Of a DNA stretch of 46,382 nt, positions 35,701 to 43,331 are shown in pieces (the first letter of the stretch is position 1; the number at the start of each line of letters is the position of its first letter). The translations under genes and the position numbers were made by a program. Origin of the DNA: Propionibacteriaceae bacterium (GTDB lineage Bacteria; Actinomycetota; Actinomycetes; Propionibacteriales; Propionibacteriaceae); the NCBI GenBank assembly GCA_009778875.1, contig WRFI01000002.1, positions 1 to 46,382 of the forward strand, in the 5' to 3' direction. The notes under the pieces are model-generated. The model saw only the letters and a program-made list of their open reading frames with translations, was not told where the DNA came from and did not search any database.

Positions 35701-36436
35701 CCGTGACCTGCTCGTCGGCTATCAAGGCATGGCGCGGCACCAAAGCCACCGACTTGGCGGCGGTGCCCGTCGTCACGGTCACCGTCTGGCTGCCGCCTGC
35801 GAAGGTGGCGTTGGGTGTGGTGATCGTCAGCGTGGCGGTGAACCCGTCCGCGAAGTGCGCCGTCGTCCGGTCCGTCTCGCCCGGACGCACCAGGCCGTAC
35901 CAGACGGTCAGATTATCGGCGTCGACCTGCACCAGTGCGTCGTGGGGACCGCCGTTGCGTTTCGCCTCCGCGACCAGGTTGCTGTAGACATCCGGATGGG
36001 AGACGGGGATGTTGTCGTGGTATTGGGTCCGGGAGAACTGCGAGACGGAGGCGGCGATCTGGGTGTCGGTGGTGTGGTCGTAACGGGCGATCAGGTACGC
36101 CATTTGGGCGACGATGTCCGGGGTGCCCGAGGCGTCGGTTGTCCCGCAGATCTTGGTGGCGTCGGCGTCGTCCAGGTTGTCGGGGGCGGGAATGCCGGGG
36201 TCGACGCAGAACCCGTACCTGCCGCCGATCTCGATGTTGCCCCAGTGGGTGGACATGCCGTTCCAGGTGCCCGGCTCATAGGTCGGATAGGTCGCGGTCG
36301 CCGCCTGCGCCGGAGCTGTCACGGCGAGCAGGCTGCCCAGTCCGACGGCCAGGGCGGTGAGCATGCGGACGGCCTTGTGCCGCCAGCGATCGGGTGCGGC
36401 CCCATGCGGGGGCGGACCAGATACGGATCGTTTCAT
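32750..36436 (-). CDS. LPXTG-type cell-wall-anchored surface protein, possible thioester adhesin
   Basis: This 1228-aa exported protein has a signal peptide ending near residue 45 (VTAPAQA). The C-terminus has a sortase motif LASTG, a hydrophobic helix (VIGLAAVGLALIGAGVATMW) and the basic tail KRRRSSTEE. The body is a series of beta-rich, Thr/Val/Asp-rich segments with scattered cysteines. Near the N-terminus, RYGFCVDPG (Cys77) followed by TDTQIAASV (Gln126) resembles the Cys...Gln pair of thioester adhesin domains; this is suggestive only. On an ICE it may mediate mating-pair or surface attachment. No sortase gene is in the window, so a host sortase is needed. I chose the ATG at 36436, directly before the charged signal-peptide region. 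Confidence 0.85.
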   Translation of the reverse strand: MKRSVSGPPPHGAAPDRWRHKAVRMLTALAVGLGSLLAVTAPAQAATATYPTYEPGTWNGMSTHWGNIEIGGRYGFCVDPGIPAPDNLDDADATKICGTTDASGTPDIVAQMAYLIARYDHTTDTQIAASVSQFSRTQYHDNIPVSHPDVYSNLVAEAKRNGGPHDALVQVDADNLTVWYGLVRPGETDRTTAHFADGFTATLTITTPNATFAGGSQTVTVTTGTAAKSVALVPRHALIADEQVTVTISIGDVPQSCYLLHDSGNDQQRVATGLTTSVTGSGTGKATETKWTPQVTTQIGSTVVAPGAKSVSDKVKADAINGTQWPVSVWADAIQTQPKTYFPLVASGQIAKSTMPPAPSASLPAGATVLPGDPTLVTLSGPGVYSTSDVPLPADPGSGHYSIRWCLDPAYQGANAKYLPKGGPTCDQWFATDERFTMPMRINVASSLPDQYRAKGQAPDDTITLTLPDSADQWISTTDGKPAVVTVDGTYYAGSASSFVVSDTVPADAKALGTASVNVTLPTSGRDPVTVAAPAGFTVPTSQYGVWVWRVDVDHQSDAVKPLIAASVADKFGQQLETHVTQMDLTVQSQVTDETITEPTGKATAQVCDAVWVEPTSPTDLWLNQWGTDKPVEVSVDGAVYHSAVPGAQTIPTGDVPAVDQYTLTFTASGKDHAQTVCHQVGYGDYGAYGFQYTIDPVQQPAATKDYLTNKVTTPLWLPVETTMVKRTPVIRTAATTWDTTNNGVTETFFQDDIWQIDWPDNPTDTDMYGAIGHANWAGYGPWDGDGKTVTVNLWRIQGSVTPDSCTADNPNATLVASNSATPAINTWAASQKVSGSKFKASGSDATYTFVVSWPGDARTEPYRSVCGEKSETISIVTAKPDFITQLVAPADADTSTVDTAQTQETGITVQPGGDLVDVLHAWYPGDTARPAPMTELEASWQAYFTPATADSHPAEIVTDASGAKVYSNAVCTPDTLYWQSGQPVAVEQPGTFASPSFTAPDQPGSLFLVETITDTSGSQPTVIHRGLCGTIAESAIVPAPPAPPAPKIATQAPSDANVGAKITDKALLTGPYAKGTVIQWWVQHTDYVDPSMPQDKLQCVKADPEDMTGAVKVGEIILDHDILDGATETIYSPEFTSDQTGCTNIKEIVLTPATGGDQEVIAHGWFGQTNEVTRWHQPGPAAETGGTVLASTGAGNVIGLAAVGLALIGAGVATMWAVKRRRSSTEE

Positions 36437-36473
36437 CAGGTGACTTCTTTCCCCAACCCCGTGGGCTGGAATT

Positions 36474-36489
36474 GCTGCGCCCCCGCAGC
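36474..36489 (-). terminator. Short GC hairpin between ParB-like gene and surface-protein gene
   Basis: GCTGCG (36474-36479) and CGCAGC (36484-36489) form a perfect stem with a CCCC loop. On the minus strand it follows the ParB-like stop (36531) and lies about 38 bases before the surface-protein start. It may act as an attenuator or weak terminator. Confidence 0.45.
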
Positions 36490-36530
36490 GGGAGGCTTGG
36501 TCATCGGGCAGGTACGCGGTGGTTTCCCGG

Positions 36531-37598
36531 TCACAGACCGGCGGCAGCACGCGCGGCAGTAGCGGCGTCCATGAACTCGTCGACCCCGATCCGGTAGGCC
36601 AGCGCCAACTCCCAAGCCGCCGGTTCGGCGAAAGGTCCGAACACCTGCGGGTTGCCGCGCTGCCAGTAGCCGTGTTCGCGGCGGATCAGATCGCCCAACA
36701 GACGGGCTTCCCGTTTCTCGGCGGCATGCGCATCGACCGGTTTCGCGGGTGGCGGTGGCGCGTCGGCTCGGAGCCGATCCAGCTCGGCCAGGGCCTGCTT
36801 GCCGTGGCGTATCGCTTCGACCGGATCGTCAAGGCCACGGATGTCGGCGGCGGCCTGCGCAGCGGCGGACCGCACGTCGGCAGGCTCGGCGGGGTTGATG
36901 GCGGCCCGGTCGAGGGCGGTCATCTGCTGGTTGAGTTTGACACGCTGCCAGCGCGGGTTGACCTTCCCGTCGGCGTTCAACTCGACGAGGGCCTCGACGG
37001 CGTCCTGCTGCACCGACGGGTGCTGCCGGTCGTCGGTGGCGATGGCCTGCAGTTCGCGGATTTGGTCGAGGCGAGTCTGCGAGGAACTGCCGGTGACGGC
37101 TTGGGCGGCGTGCCGTTTCGCCTTGCCCTTGTGACTGGTCGCCGCCTCTGGCGAGTCTGATCCGGACGCACCGGCATCGACTTCCTCGTCGGTCTTGACG
37201 GCGGCGGTGTTACCGGGCTGGAATCGAGTGGCTTCCTGGCGGAGGCGGGCCTGCTGCGCGTAGAGCTGCTCGTACTCGCCGTACAGGTTGGCCTGCTCTA
37301 TCGGGGTCAGCGACTTGCGGAGGTTCTCGTCATCGAACAAAGCGACCATCCGCAACGTCGGCGACACCTTGTCCGGCACCCAGCACGACACAGTCGTCCA
37401 GCCGAGTTTCTTCGCCGCCGCGAGACGTCGTTTGCCGCAGATCAGATCGCCATCGGTGGTGACGACTATCGGCGTCAGGAGACCGAGCCGGTCGAGGGAA
37501 TCGGCTAGGGCGTCGAGGTCGCCGAGGTCGCGCCGGTAGACGCCCTTCTGGTTGATGTCGGCGATGGGATAGTCGGGTTGCAGGTGGCCGTCAGCCAT
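36531..37598 (-). CDS. ParB-like protein, copy 2
   Basis: This 355-aa protein is a paralogue of the one at 13937-15025. The N-terminal ParB-like domain reads RRDLGDLDALADSLDRLGLL, then ICGKRRLAAAKKLGW and the helix LTPIEQANLYGEY. A helical middle contains the repeat-like segment HPSVQQDAVEALVELNADGKV, matching AIRQQAVDALKQIEDGAAV in copy 1. The C-terminus carries a WELALAYRIGVDEFMDAATAA helix. No ParA is present. The Shine-Dalgarno sequence GGAAGGAG before the ATG at 37598 is buried in a perfect 9-bp hairpin, suggesting translational control. Confidence 0.8.
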   Translation of the reverse strand: MADGHLQPDYPIADINQKGVYRRDLGDLDALADSLDRLGLLTPIVVTTDGDLICGKRRLAAAKKLGWTTVSCWVPDKVSPTLRMVALFDDENLRKSLTPIEQANLYGEYEQLYAQQARLRQEATRFQPGNTAAVKTDEEVDAGASGSDSPEAATSHKGKAKRHAAQAVTGSSSQTRLDQIRELQAIATDDRQHPSVQQDAVEALVELNADGKVNPRWQRVKLNQQMTALDRAAINPAEPADVRSAAAQAAADIRGLDDPVEAIRHGKQALAELDRLRADAPPPPAKPVDAHAAEKREARLLGDLIRREHGYWQRGNPQVFGPFAEPAAWELALAYRIGVDEFMDAATAARAAAGL

Positions 37599-37609
37599 GG
37601 GCGGGTTCT

Positions 37610-37634
37610 CCTTCCAGAGGTCGGTTCTGGAAGG
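37610..37634 (-). promoter_or_regulatory. Hairpin that sequesters the ParB-2 ribosome-binding site
   Basis: CCTTCCAGA (37610-37618) and TCTGGAAGG (37626-37634) are perfect reverse complements with a 7-base loop. On the minus-strand mRNA the second arm contains GGAAGG, part of the Shine-Dalgarno GGAAGGAG 10-12 bases before the ATG at 37598. Folding would hide this site, so opening by a ligand, a protein or a passing ribosome could switch on translation. Confidence 0.6.
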
Positions 37635-37661
37635 CAGGTAGGCGGAATGGCCCGGACACGG

Positions 37662-37697
37662 CTGCGGGGCCACACCCTGGTCGGCGTGGCCCCGCAG
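37662..37697 (-). terminator. 12-bp perfect hairpin after the six-repeat gene
   Basis: CTGCGGGGCCAC (37662-37673) and GTGGCCCCGCAG (37686-37697) pair perfectly with a 12-base loop. The hairpin starts ten bases after the stop of the six-repeat protein (37707) on the minus strand. It is followed by the RBS-masking hairpin of ParB-2. The two may work together as terminator plus translational gate. Confidence 0.65.
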
Positions 37698-37706
37698 AAG
37701 CTCAGG

Positions 37707-40700
37707 TCACAGGCTCATGCCCGGTGGTGTGCCGCCGACCGGCGGAGACATGGGGAAATCGGTCTGCAATCGGCTGGCCCGGTTGACAGTGAAGCCAACG
37801 GTGACGGTCACGTCTGGGCGGACAGCCTGTTGGACCGCTTGGTCGTGCAGATGTGGGACATCGTCGAGCAGGTTGATGGTCGCCTGGTTGAGGGGGTAAG
37901 CCCCAGACGCGCCGGAGCAGCCGGACACCGGTGACCTGCCGACGATCAGCTTCAACTGGCCGGAGTCGTCGACCCAGGTGGCGTCATACACACCGGCAGG
38001 CAAGTGCTGGTAGGCGGTGGTCGCATATCCGGAGTACAACAGGTCGCCCTCGCCGTCGGGGTTGGGCACCCGGATCGGGGCTGAACCAGCCCTGATCGTC
38101 TGATACACGCGCATCCGGTCGGCGGCGCTCAAGGTCTTCTCGGCCAGGCTCGGACTTCCGCCAGGGCCAGGTGTGATCAGCTCATACAGCATGCCGACCC
38201 GCCTGCTTGCCGCCTCGACCATCGGATCGGCAGCGCCACCCGCCGCCGGTTGATTGGGGCTGGTGGTGCCGACGAGCCTGGTAAGTGTCTGCTCCGTGTC
38301 GAGAGCAGTCCGGCGGAAGTCGTGCTCCCAACGCAGCCGGTCTTCGCGGTACTGGCCGTCGTCAATCTGCCCCAGATAGTCAGGACGGGCAATCTGGTAG
38401 TCGCCGGGGCGCGGCTCACGGGGTAGCGGATGGTCGGCCAGATGGCTGGCTATCCGGTCACGTAGGGACTCCAGCCGCTCCAGCCGTTGGCGTAGTTCGG
38501 GCAGGTGGGCGGCGTCGTTAGCCAGGTCCAGGCACTGCTCCATCCAGTCCTCGACGGCCTCACCCCACCGGTCGCCGAGGACTGTGCCGTCGGCATCCAG
38601 GTGGTCTTCGACTCGCGGCAGGTGCGGGAACGCGGCGATGAGCCTGTCGGGGATGCCGCCGTCGTTGAGCACTTCCCAGTCGCCTGCCCGCTCGGTCTCG
38701 ATGGTCACGGTTCCCGGTGTTGTGACCGGGGCGGGCTGCGGTGTCGGCGGTTGGGGTGTGGCGGGTTCGACGATGCCGAGGACGGCCTGGTTGATGGCCT
38801 CGCCCATGGCCTGGGTGAGCCGAGGGGTGGGCACATGCTCATGAATCGTCAACACGGGCTTGCCGTCAGGGCCGACCACGTCGGCCAGCCACGCGGTGAT
38901 ACCGGCAGCGTCCAGTCCAGTCGGGTTGGGAACGTCGGCGGCGTCGAACGCCGGGGATTGCAGGTCTTCCCACATCCGCATCGCCGCGTCATGCTCCATC
39001 TGTGTTCGCGTGCCGCCGACCATGGTCTCCATCTCCGACGGGTCATCACCCCAGCGGATCACCCCCACCACCATCTCCTCACCCAACAGCAATGCCTCGC
39101 CGGTCGACATCGCCTGGGGTGCGGTGACCGGTTCCGGCGTCTCGGCCAACCGGACCCACACCTGCGGTGCGGCAGCAGGCGGCTCGGCACCTTCCGGCAG
39201 GGGCGGCAGGTTTTGGGTCTTGGCCGGGTCGTACACCTGGCGCACGAACACTGCCGGGTCGTTGAACTGCTGCCGGTAGGCGTCCAGCCACCGTTCCATG
39301 CTGTCGTAGTTGTCCAGATCAACGGGATGGGTGGCCAGGAACTCGGCGCGTTGCTCGGCCATGTGCCCGGAGAAGTCGTCGGGGTTGATCGCATCGGCAA
39401 GGATGCGGACGGCGGCTTGGGCGACGGTGTCGTAATCTCCGACCCATACCTGCGGGTCTTCCTCACGCAAATCCTCGGACTCGACCACTGCAGCCCACAA
39501 GTCATCGACCCGCACGGTCATGGGTGTTGGTGGCTGGGTTGGCGGGACGGGTGCGGCCACCGGAGATGGTTGCACCGCCACCGGCGTGGAGGTGTCGGTG
39601 GGTGGCGTGGTTGTCAAGTCTGGGGGAAGGATGACTTGGTCGGTGCCGACGACGGGGTAGCCGATCTCGCGCTGGTAGTCGTTGATCCAGTTCTCCATCG
39701 ACCCCAGGTCGCTGCCGGGGTGGTGGTGTTCGGCCAGGAATCCTTCCGCGCCTTGCAGTGGCGGCTGCGCGGACAGCTTGCTGGCCAGATGGTCGACGAT
39801 CTGCTGGTGCAGCCCGATCAGGTCGGTGTCGGCGATCAGGCGGGAGTCGAACGGGTTTGTCTCAGTCAAACAGGCGACATGCGCCATCTCGGGTTTCTGC
39901 CCGGCTGGAATGGTTAGGTCGACTTGCTGGTAGTTGAACGCGGGTCCGGGCGACTCCGCGTAGAAGGCGTCGAGATAGTTGGATACGTCGCCGGGTGTCG
40001 CCCAGTCTCTGGGGCGGGTGTGGTCTTCGACGAAGTCGCGGAACCGCCGGTCCTGCTGGTTATCGGCCAACTCCCGATACAGCAAGGACGCCAGATCATG
40101 CTCCAACTGTTCCCGACTGGACGCCGCAAGGTACTCGTCGGGCTCCAGAGCGCCGCGCGGGTCCCAGAACACCGCCCCCAGCCACACCGCCGCCTCCACC
40201 GGAGCAATCGACGGTGCGCTCGCCGCAGGAGCATCAGGGCCGACAGCGTCCAGGTCGGCGAGTGCCGGGTCGGCGTGCAGCACCGTCTGGTGGATGGAAA
40301 AACCAATCTGCGTCAGTTCGGTGCTGGCACGGTCAAGCCACCGGGTCACCTGCGCCGGATCGTCCAAGTCGGGCCGGAACCCCTCACCCTGGCCGAGGTC
40401 GCGCTGGCCGTCATCGATGTAAGAAAGGAGTTGCTGGGCGACGCGGCGTTCCACATCGGCCTGGTCGAACCCGGCGAACATCGCCGTGTTGCCGATGAGA
40501 TCGTCGGAGAACGAGATGACGCCGACGGTCAGGTCACGGTCTTGGCCGGGCCGGGCGTCGTCGCGCAGCACCGGGGTGTCGTACAGGGTTTGCGGGCGTG
40601 ACACCTCCATGTTGACCGCTTCCAGCCAATGCACGACGTCTTGGAGTTCGCGCCACCGGGAAGGGCTGGGATGGTTCGCTAGGAACTGCGCCCACTCCGT

Positions 40701-40877
40701 GTTACCGCCCCCGTCGCGGGTCATGGTCTCCCAGATGCGGGTCGCCGCCCGGTAGTCGGCCCGGTCGCCGTCACGGTCGGCGATCACCTCCGGGCGCATC
40801 CCCAACTCGGGATGCCAGAAGATCACCTGCACCGGCACCCGATGGGTGGTGCCCGGCTTGTCGTTCGAGTCAGCCAT
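37707..40877 (-). CDS. Large acidic protein with six degenerate repeats, family unknown
   Basis: This 1056-aa soluble protein has no signal peptide or membrane helix, and I do not recognise the family. Residues 17-103, 117-200, 233-325, 333-418, 462-550 and 602-685 are diverged copies of one module of about 85-93 residues. Each starts with a hydrophobic strand and acidic turn (VQVIFWHPE, VGVISFSDD, LGAVFWDPR, VGVIRWGDD). An amphipathic helix follows, then in several copies an F(L/V)..H.. element (FLANHP, FVEDHT, FLAEHH, FLATHP). A helix with W(L/I)(D/N/E) (HWLEAV, RWLDRA, NWINDY, RWLDAY) and a closing strand (IHQTVL, VRQVYD) complete it. Modules 4-5 and 6 onward are separated by Pro/Thr linkers. 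The C-terminal 330 residues are helical. The repeats are rich in Asp/Glu. AAGGA precedes the ATG at 40877. Confidence 0.8.
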   Translation of the reverse strand: MADSNDKPGTTHRVPVQVIFWHPELGMRPEVIADRDGDRADYRAATRIWETMTRDGGGNTEWAQFLANHPSPSRWRELQDVVHWLEAVNMEVSRPQTLYDTPVLRDDARPGQDRDLTVGVISFSDDLIGNTAMFAGFDQADVERRVAQQLLSYIDDGQRDLGQGEGFRPDLDDPAQVTRWLDRASTELTQIGFSIHQTVLHADPALADLDAVGPDAPAASAPSIAPVEAAVWLGAVFWDPRGALEPDEYLAASSREQLEHDLASLLYRELADNQQDRRFRDFVEDHTRPRDWATPGDVSNYLDAFYAESPGPAFNYQQVDLTIPAGQKPEMAHVACLTETNPFDSRLIADTDLIGLHQQIVDHLASKLSAQPPLQGAEGFLAEHHHPGSDLGSMENWINDYQREIGYPVVGTDQVILPPDLTTTPPTDTSTPVAVQPSPVAAPVPPTQPPTPMTVRVDDLWAAVVESEDLREEDPQVWVGDYDTVAQAAVRILADAINPDDFSGHMAEQRAEFLATHPVDLDNYDSMERWLDAYRQQFNDPAVFVRQVYDPAKTQNLPPLPEGAEPPAAAPQVWVRLAETPEPVTAPQAMSTGEALLLGEEMVVGVIRWGDDPSEMETMVGGTRTQMEHDAAMRMWEDLQSPAFDAADVPNPTGLDAAGITAWLADVVGPDGKPVLTIHEHVPTPRLTQAMGEAINQAVLGIVEPATPQPPTPQPAPVTTPGTVTIETERAGDWEVLNDGGIPDRLIAAFPHLPRVEDHLDADGTVLGDRWGEAVEDWMEQCLDLANDAAHLPELRQRLERLESLRDRIASHLADHPLPREPRPGDYQIARPDYLGQIDDGQYREDRLRWEHDFRRTALDTEQTLTRLVGTTSPNQPAAGGAADPMVEAASRRVGMLYELITPGPGGSPSLAEKTLSAADRMRVYQTIRAGSAPIRVPNPDGEGDLLYSGYATTAYQHLPAGVYDATWVDDSGQLKLIVGRSPVSGCSGASGAYPLNQATINLLDDVPHLHDQAVQQAVRPDVTVTVGFTVNRASRLQTDFPMSPPVGGTPPGMSL

Positions 40878-41043
40878 CAACACGTCCTTCCAAACTGGCG
40901 GATGGGCGCCCGAGATGGACGTCCACCCGTCAGGTGCAACCCCGCTGCCCACACCCCGGCTCAGCGTGCGTTTTGCCTGGTCACGGTCATGTGGGTCTTT
41001 GATGTTGACTCTTGTTGGCAGCAGGTCTCAAGTCGTAGGCCGC

Positions 41044-42093
41044 CTATTGCCGAACTCGGTCCAGGCGCGAGGAAATGAGCGGCAGGTAGTCGGGGTCTTT
41101 CTCCACCGCGATCACCCGGAAGCCGTCGAGTAGGGCGGCCTGGATCGTGGAGCCTGACCCGGCGAACGGCTCCAGCACGACACCGCCGACCGGGGTGAGC
41201 AGGTTGACCAGCCAGCGCATCAGCGACAACGGCTTGACTGTCGCATGCGCCATCCCGAACGCCCGAGGTCGCTGTGACGGCGAGGCTTTGGCGTCGTAGC
41301 GGAACACGGGGAACTTGCCGGACACCCCACCTGGCAGGCTCCCTGTCGCCTGATCCAAGCTCTCGGCCTGCCCGTCGTCGAGAGCGACGTTGACCGGCCA
41401 GCGCCCGTCGCCGAACCTGGCGGTGTCGATGTTCAGCCCGCCGACGCCGTGAGCCAGAACGTTGCCGACCAACGTCCCGTCTGGTGGTTTGTGGGCGATC
41501 AAGATCGGCTCGAAACCCGGACGCAGCCCCGTGCCCCAACCGGCCATCGCCTTCGCCTGCTCGGTGACCGGTTGGCCGGAGTTGAGCACCTTTCTGGTCC
41601 TGCCCAGCAGCCAGTCATGGTCGGAGACCTCGACAACACGGTCTGTGCGGCTAGCGCCGAGGTGGGCGTCGATGGCGTGGGAGATGTCCATCGACTTCGG
41701 CATCCCAGTGGAGTACAGCCACGCGATCTGGTCGCGGATCTCGAACCCGGCGGACTCGACGCCCCGCACCAGCCGATGCCACGTGCGGGTGCCGCCGAAC
41801 GCCGCCAGATGCCCGCCCGGCTTCAGAACGTGCAGTGCGCCGACCGCCCAGGCCCGACACCACGCTTCGAACACCTCCGCATCCGAGAAGCCCGACGTAT
41901 CGACGTTCGTCAGGGACTCGCGGAACCCGGCAGCGCCGTCCCAGGTCTGGTCGCAGAACCGCAACCCATACGGTGGATCGGTCACTATCGAATCGACCGA
42001 CTCCGGGTCGAGAATCGGCAAGATGGCGACGGTGTCACCCAGGTACACGGTGACCGTGTCGGTCTGGATTGCGGGCAGCAGTGGTTCGGGCAT
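41044..42093 (-). CDS. Orphan DNA methyltransferase (beta-class, N4-cytosine or N6-adenine)
   Basis: This 349-aa enzyme has the amino-methyltransferase motif IVTDPPYG (Asp39-Tyr42) near its N-terminus and the AdoMet-binding VLEPFAGSGST (near residues 307-316) near its C-terminus. This is the beta-class order. A WHRLVRGVESAGFEIRDQIAW segment and a HATVKPLSLMRWLV motif support this. No restriction endonuclease gene is adjacent, so it probably protects the element from host restriction or acts as a regulator. The ATG at 42093 follows GAAAGG and is divergent from the SRAP gene. The 166 bases between its stop and the six-repeat gene contain no ORF. Confidence 0.92.
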   Translation of the reverse strand: MPEPLLPAIQTDTVTVYLGDTVAILPILDPESVDSIVTDPPYGLRFCDQTWDGAAGFRESLTNVDTSGFSDAEVFEAWCRAWAVGALHVLKPGGHLAAFGGTRTWHRLVRGVESAGFEIRDQIAWLYSTGMPKSMDISHAIDAHLGASRTDRVVEVSDHDWLLGRTRKVLNSGQPVTEQAKAMAGWGTGLRPGFEPILIAHKPPDGTLVGNVLAHGVGGLNIDTARFGDGRWPVNVALDDGQAESLDQATGSLPGGVSGKFPVFRYDAKASPSQRPRAFGMAHATVKPLSLMRWLVNLLTPVGGVVLEPFAGSGSTIQAALLDGFRVIAVEKDPDYLPLISSRLDRVRQ

Positions 42094-42204
42094 GGTGATG
42101 GCCTTTCACGAAAAGGTGGGAATGCCACCCAGGTGCGGTTCGGTCGCCATTCACGCAGCAATGCGCCGACGCCACCCCGGCGCTCCTGCGGCAGACTTGA
42201 TGCC

Positions 42205-42876
42205 ATGTGCGGCAGGTTCGCCACCTCAAGCGAGGACGACATCGTCGATGCTTTCGACATTCACGTCGTCACCACGCACATCGACCCGTCGTGGGACGTC
42301 CGCCCGACCCAGCAGATCGGGGTCATCGTCGAAGACGTGGCCGCCGCCCGGCGCGACGACCGCGACGTCGTCCGGGAACTCAGATCGGCCAGGTGGGGCT
42401 TGGTGCCGTCGTGGAGCAAGGCGCTCGACAAGAAGGTGCTGCTCATCAACGCCCGATCCGAAACCGTCTTGTCGAAACCGTCATTCCGGGTGGCGGCACG
42501 CCAGCGGCGGGCGATCATCCCCGCCAGCGGTTACTACGAATGGGCGCGCAACCCTGACGGCACCAAGACACCGTTCTTCCTCTGTGATCCCGACCAGCCG
42601 TGCCTCGGATTCGCCGGGCTGTACGAGTGGTGGAAGGTTCCCGACGGCCTCCAGGTGACAGGTGCCGACGAGGGCTGGCTCTGCTCAGCGACGATCATCA
42701 CCAAACCCGCCACCGATAGCCTCGGCCACATCCACGACCGCATGCCCGTCGTCGTCCCGCACGCAATGGCCGACGCCTGGCTCGACCCCGACCTGACCGA
42801 CCCTGACCAGGTCGACGCCCTGCTGCACTCCATCCCAGACCCGGCCCTCGTGCCGACCGAACGAACGCCGGGCTAG
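42205..42876 (+). CDS. SRAP-domain protein (YedK/HMCES-like)
   Basis: This 223-aa protein belongs to the family that crosslinks to abasic sites in single-stranded DNA. Cys2 becomes N-terminal after Met removal. Asn82 in INARSE, Glu112 in GYYEW and His177 in HIHDRMP correspond to the other catalytic residues; WGLVPSW is also a hallmark. On a conjugative element it could shield abasic sites in incoming single-stranded DNA. It is divergent from the methyltransferase, with 111 bases between them for two promoters. The encoded start is ATG-TGC at 42205, which fits the strict need for Cys2. Confidence 0.93.
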   Translation: MCGRFATSSEDDIVDAFDIHVVTTHIDPSWDVRPTQQIGVIVEDVAAARRDDRDVVRELRSARWGLVPSWSKALDKKVLLINARSETVLSKPSFRVAARQRRAIIPASGYYEWARNPDGTKTPFFLCDPDQPCLGFAGLYEWWKVPDGLQVTGADEGWLCSATIITKPATDSLGHIHDRMPVVVPHAMADAWLDPDLTDPDQVDALLHSIPDPALVPTERTPG

Positions 42877-42895
42877 CCCATCAGGCGGACGCCGG

Positions 42896-43156
42896 TCATG
42901 CCGCGACAAGGCCCCGCTTGACGGCCTGCCGCCAGATCGTGTTCCGATGCACCCGATACTCGGCGGCGAGCATCTTGACACCTTCCCCGGCGGCATACCG
43001 AGTCAGCACCTCGTCCCACTGGACCGGGCTGAGAAAGGTTTGAACTTTCCCGCAATTTCGCGCCACAGGGCCTCTCAAATCGACGATTTCCGCCCGCCCG
43101 GAAACACAATCCGACGACCCCATCGCCGAAAACAGGCCCCTGACAAGGTGCTTCAT
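42896..43156 (-). CDS. Small helix-turn-helix DNA-binding protein
   Basis: The C-terminal 45 residues (LSPVQWDEVLTRYAAGEG, then VKMLAAEYRVHRNTIWRQAV) form a resolvase-type helix-turn-helix. The N-terminal part is short and cysteine-containing. I chose the ATG at 43156, giving 86 aa; the frame is open to an ATG at 43309 (137 aa). The start is uncertain. It converges with the SRAP gene, 19 bases apart. It may regulate the element's right end or be the stump of a recombinase. Confidence 0.55.
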   Translation of the reverse strand: MKHLVRGLFSAMGSSDCVSGRAEIVDLRGPVARNCGKVQTFLSPVQWDEVLTRYAAGEGVKMLAAEYRVHRNTIWRQAVKRGLVAA

Positions 43157-43331
43157 CTCGATGTGAAGGTTTGAGAAGTACCCACTTAGGCCGACTTTCG
43201 GGGCCTGTTGGTTCTTGTTTGAACCTTTTTGTATCCGGTTGTCGATTTGAGTCGCTGGCAGCCACTTGCGGTTTCCCGGGCTTGTTGTCGGATATTCAGG
43301 ATGCGCCAAGCAGTTGGGTGCACTCGACGTA

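Noticed and set aside
38505-39917. 470-codon open frame antisense to the six-repeat protein
   Set aside because: The sense frame shows six related modules and an RBS; the antisense frame has neither.
41449-42204. Plus-strand extension upstream of the SRAP gene
   Set aside because: SRAP proteins require Cys at position 2, which fits the ATG at 42205; the upstream part is antisense to the methyltransferase.
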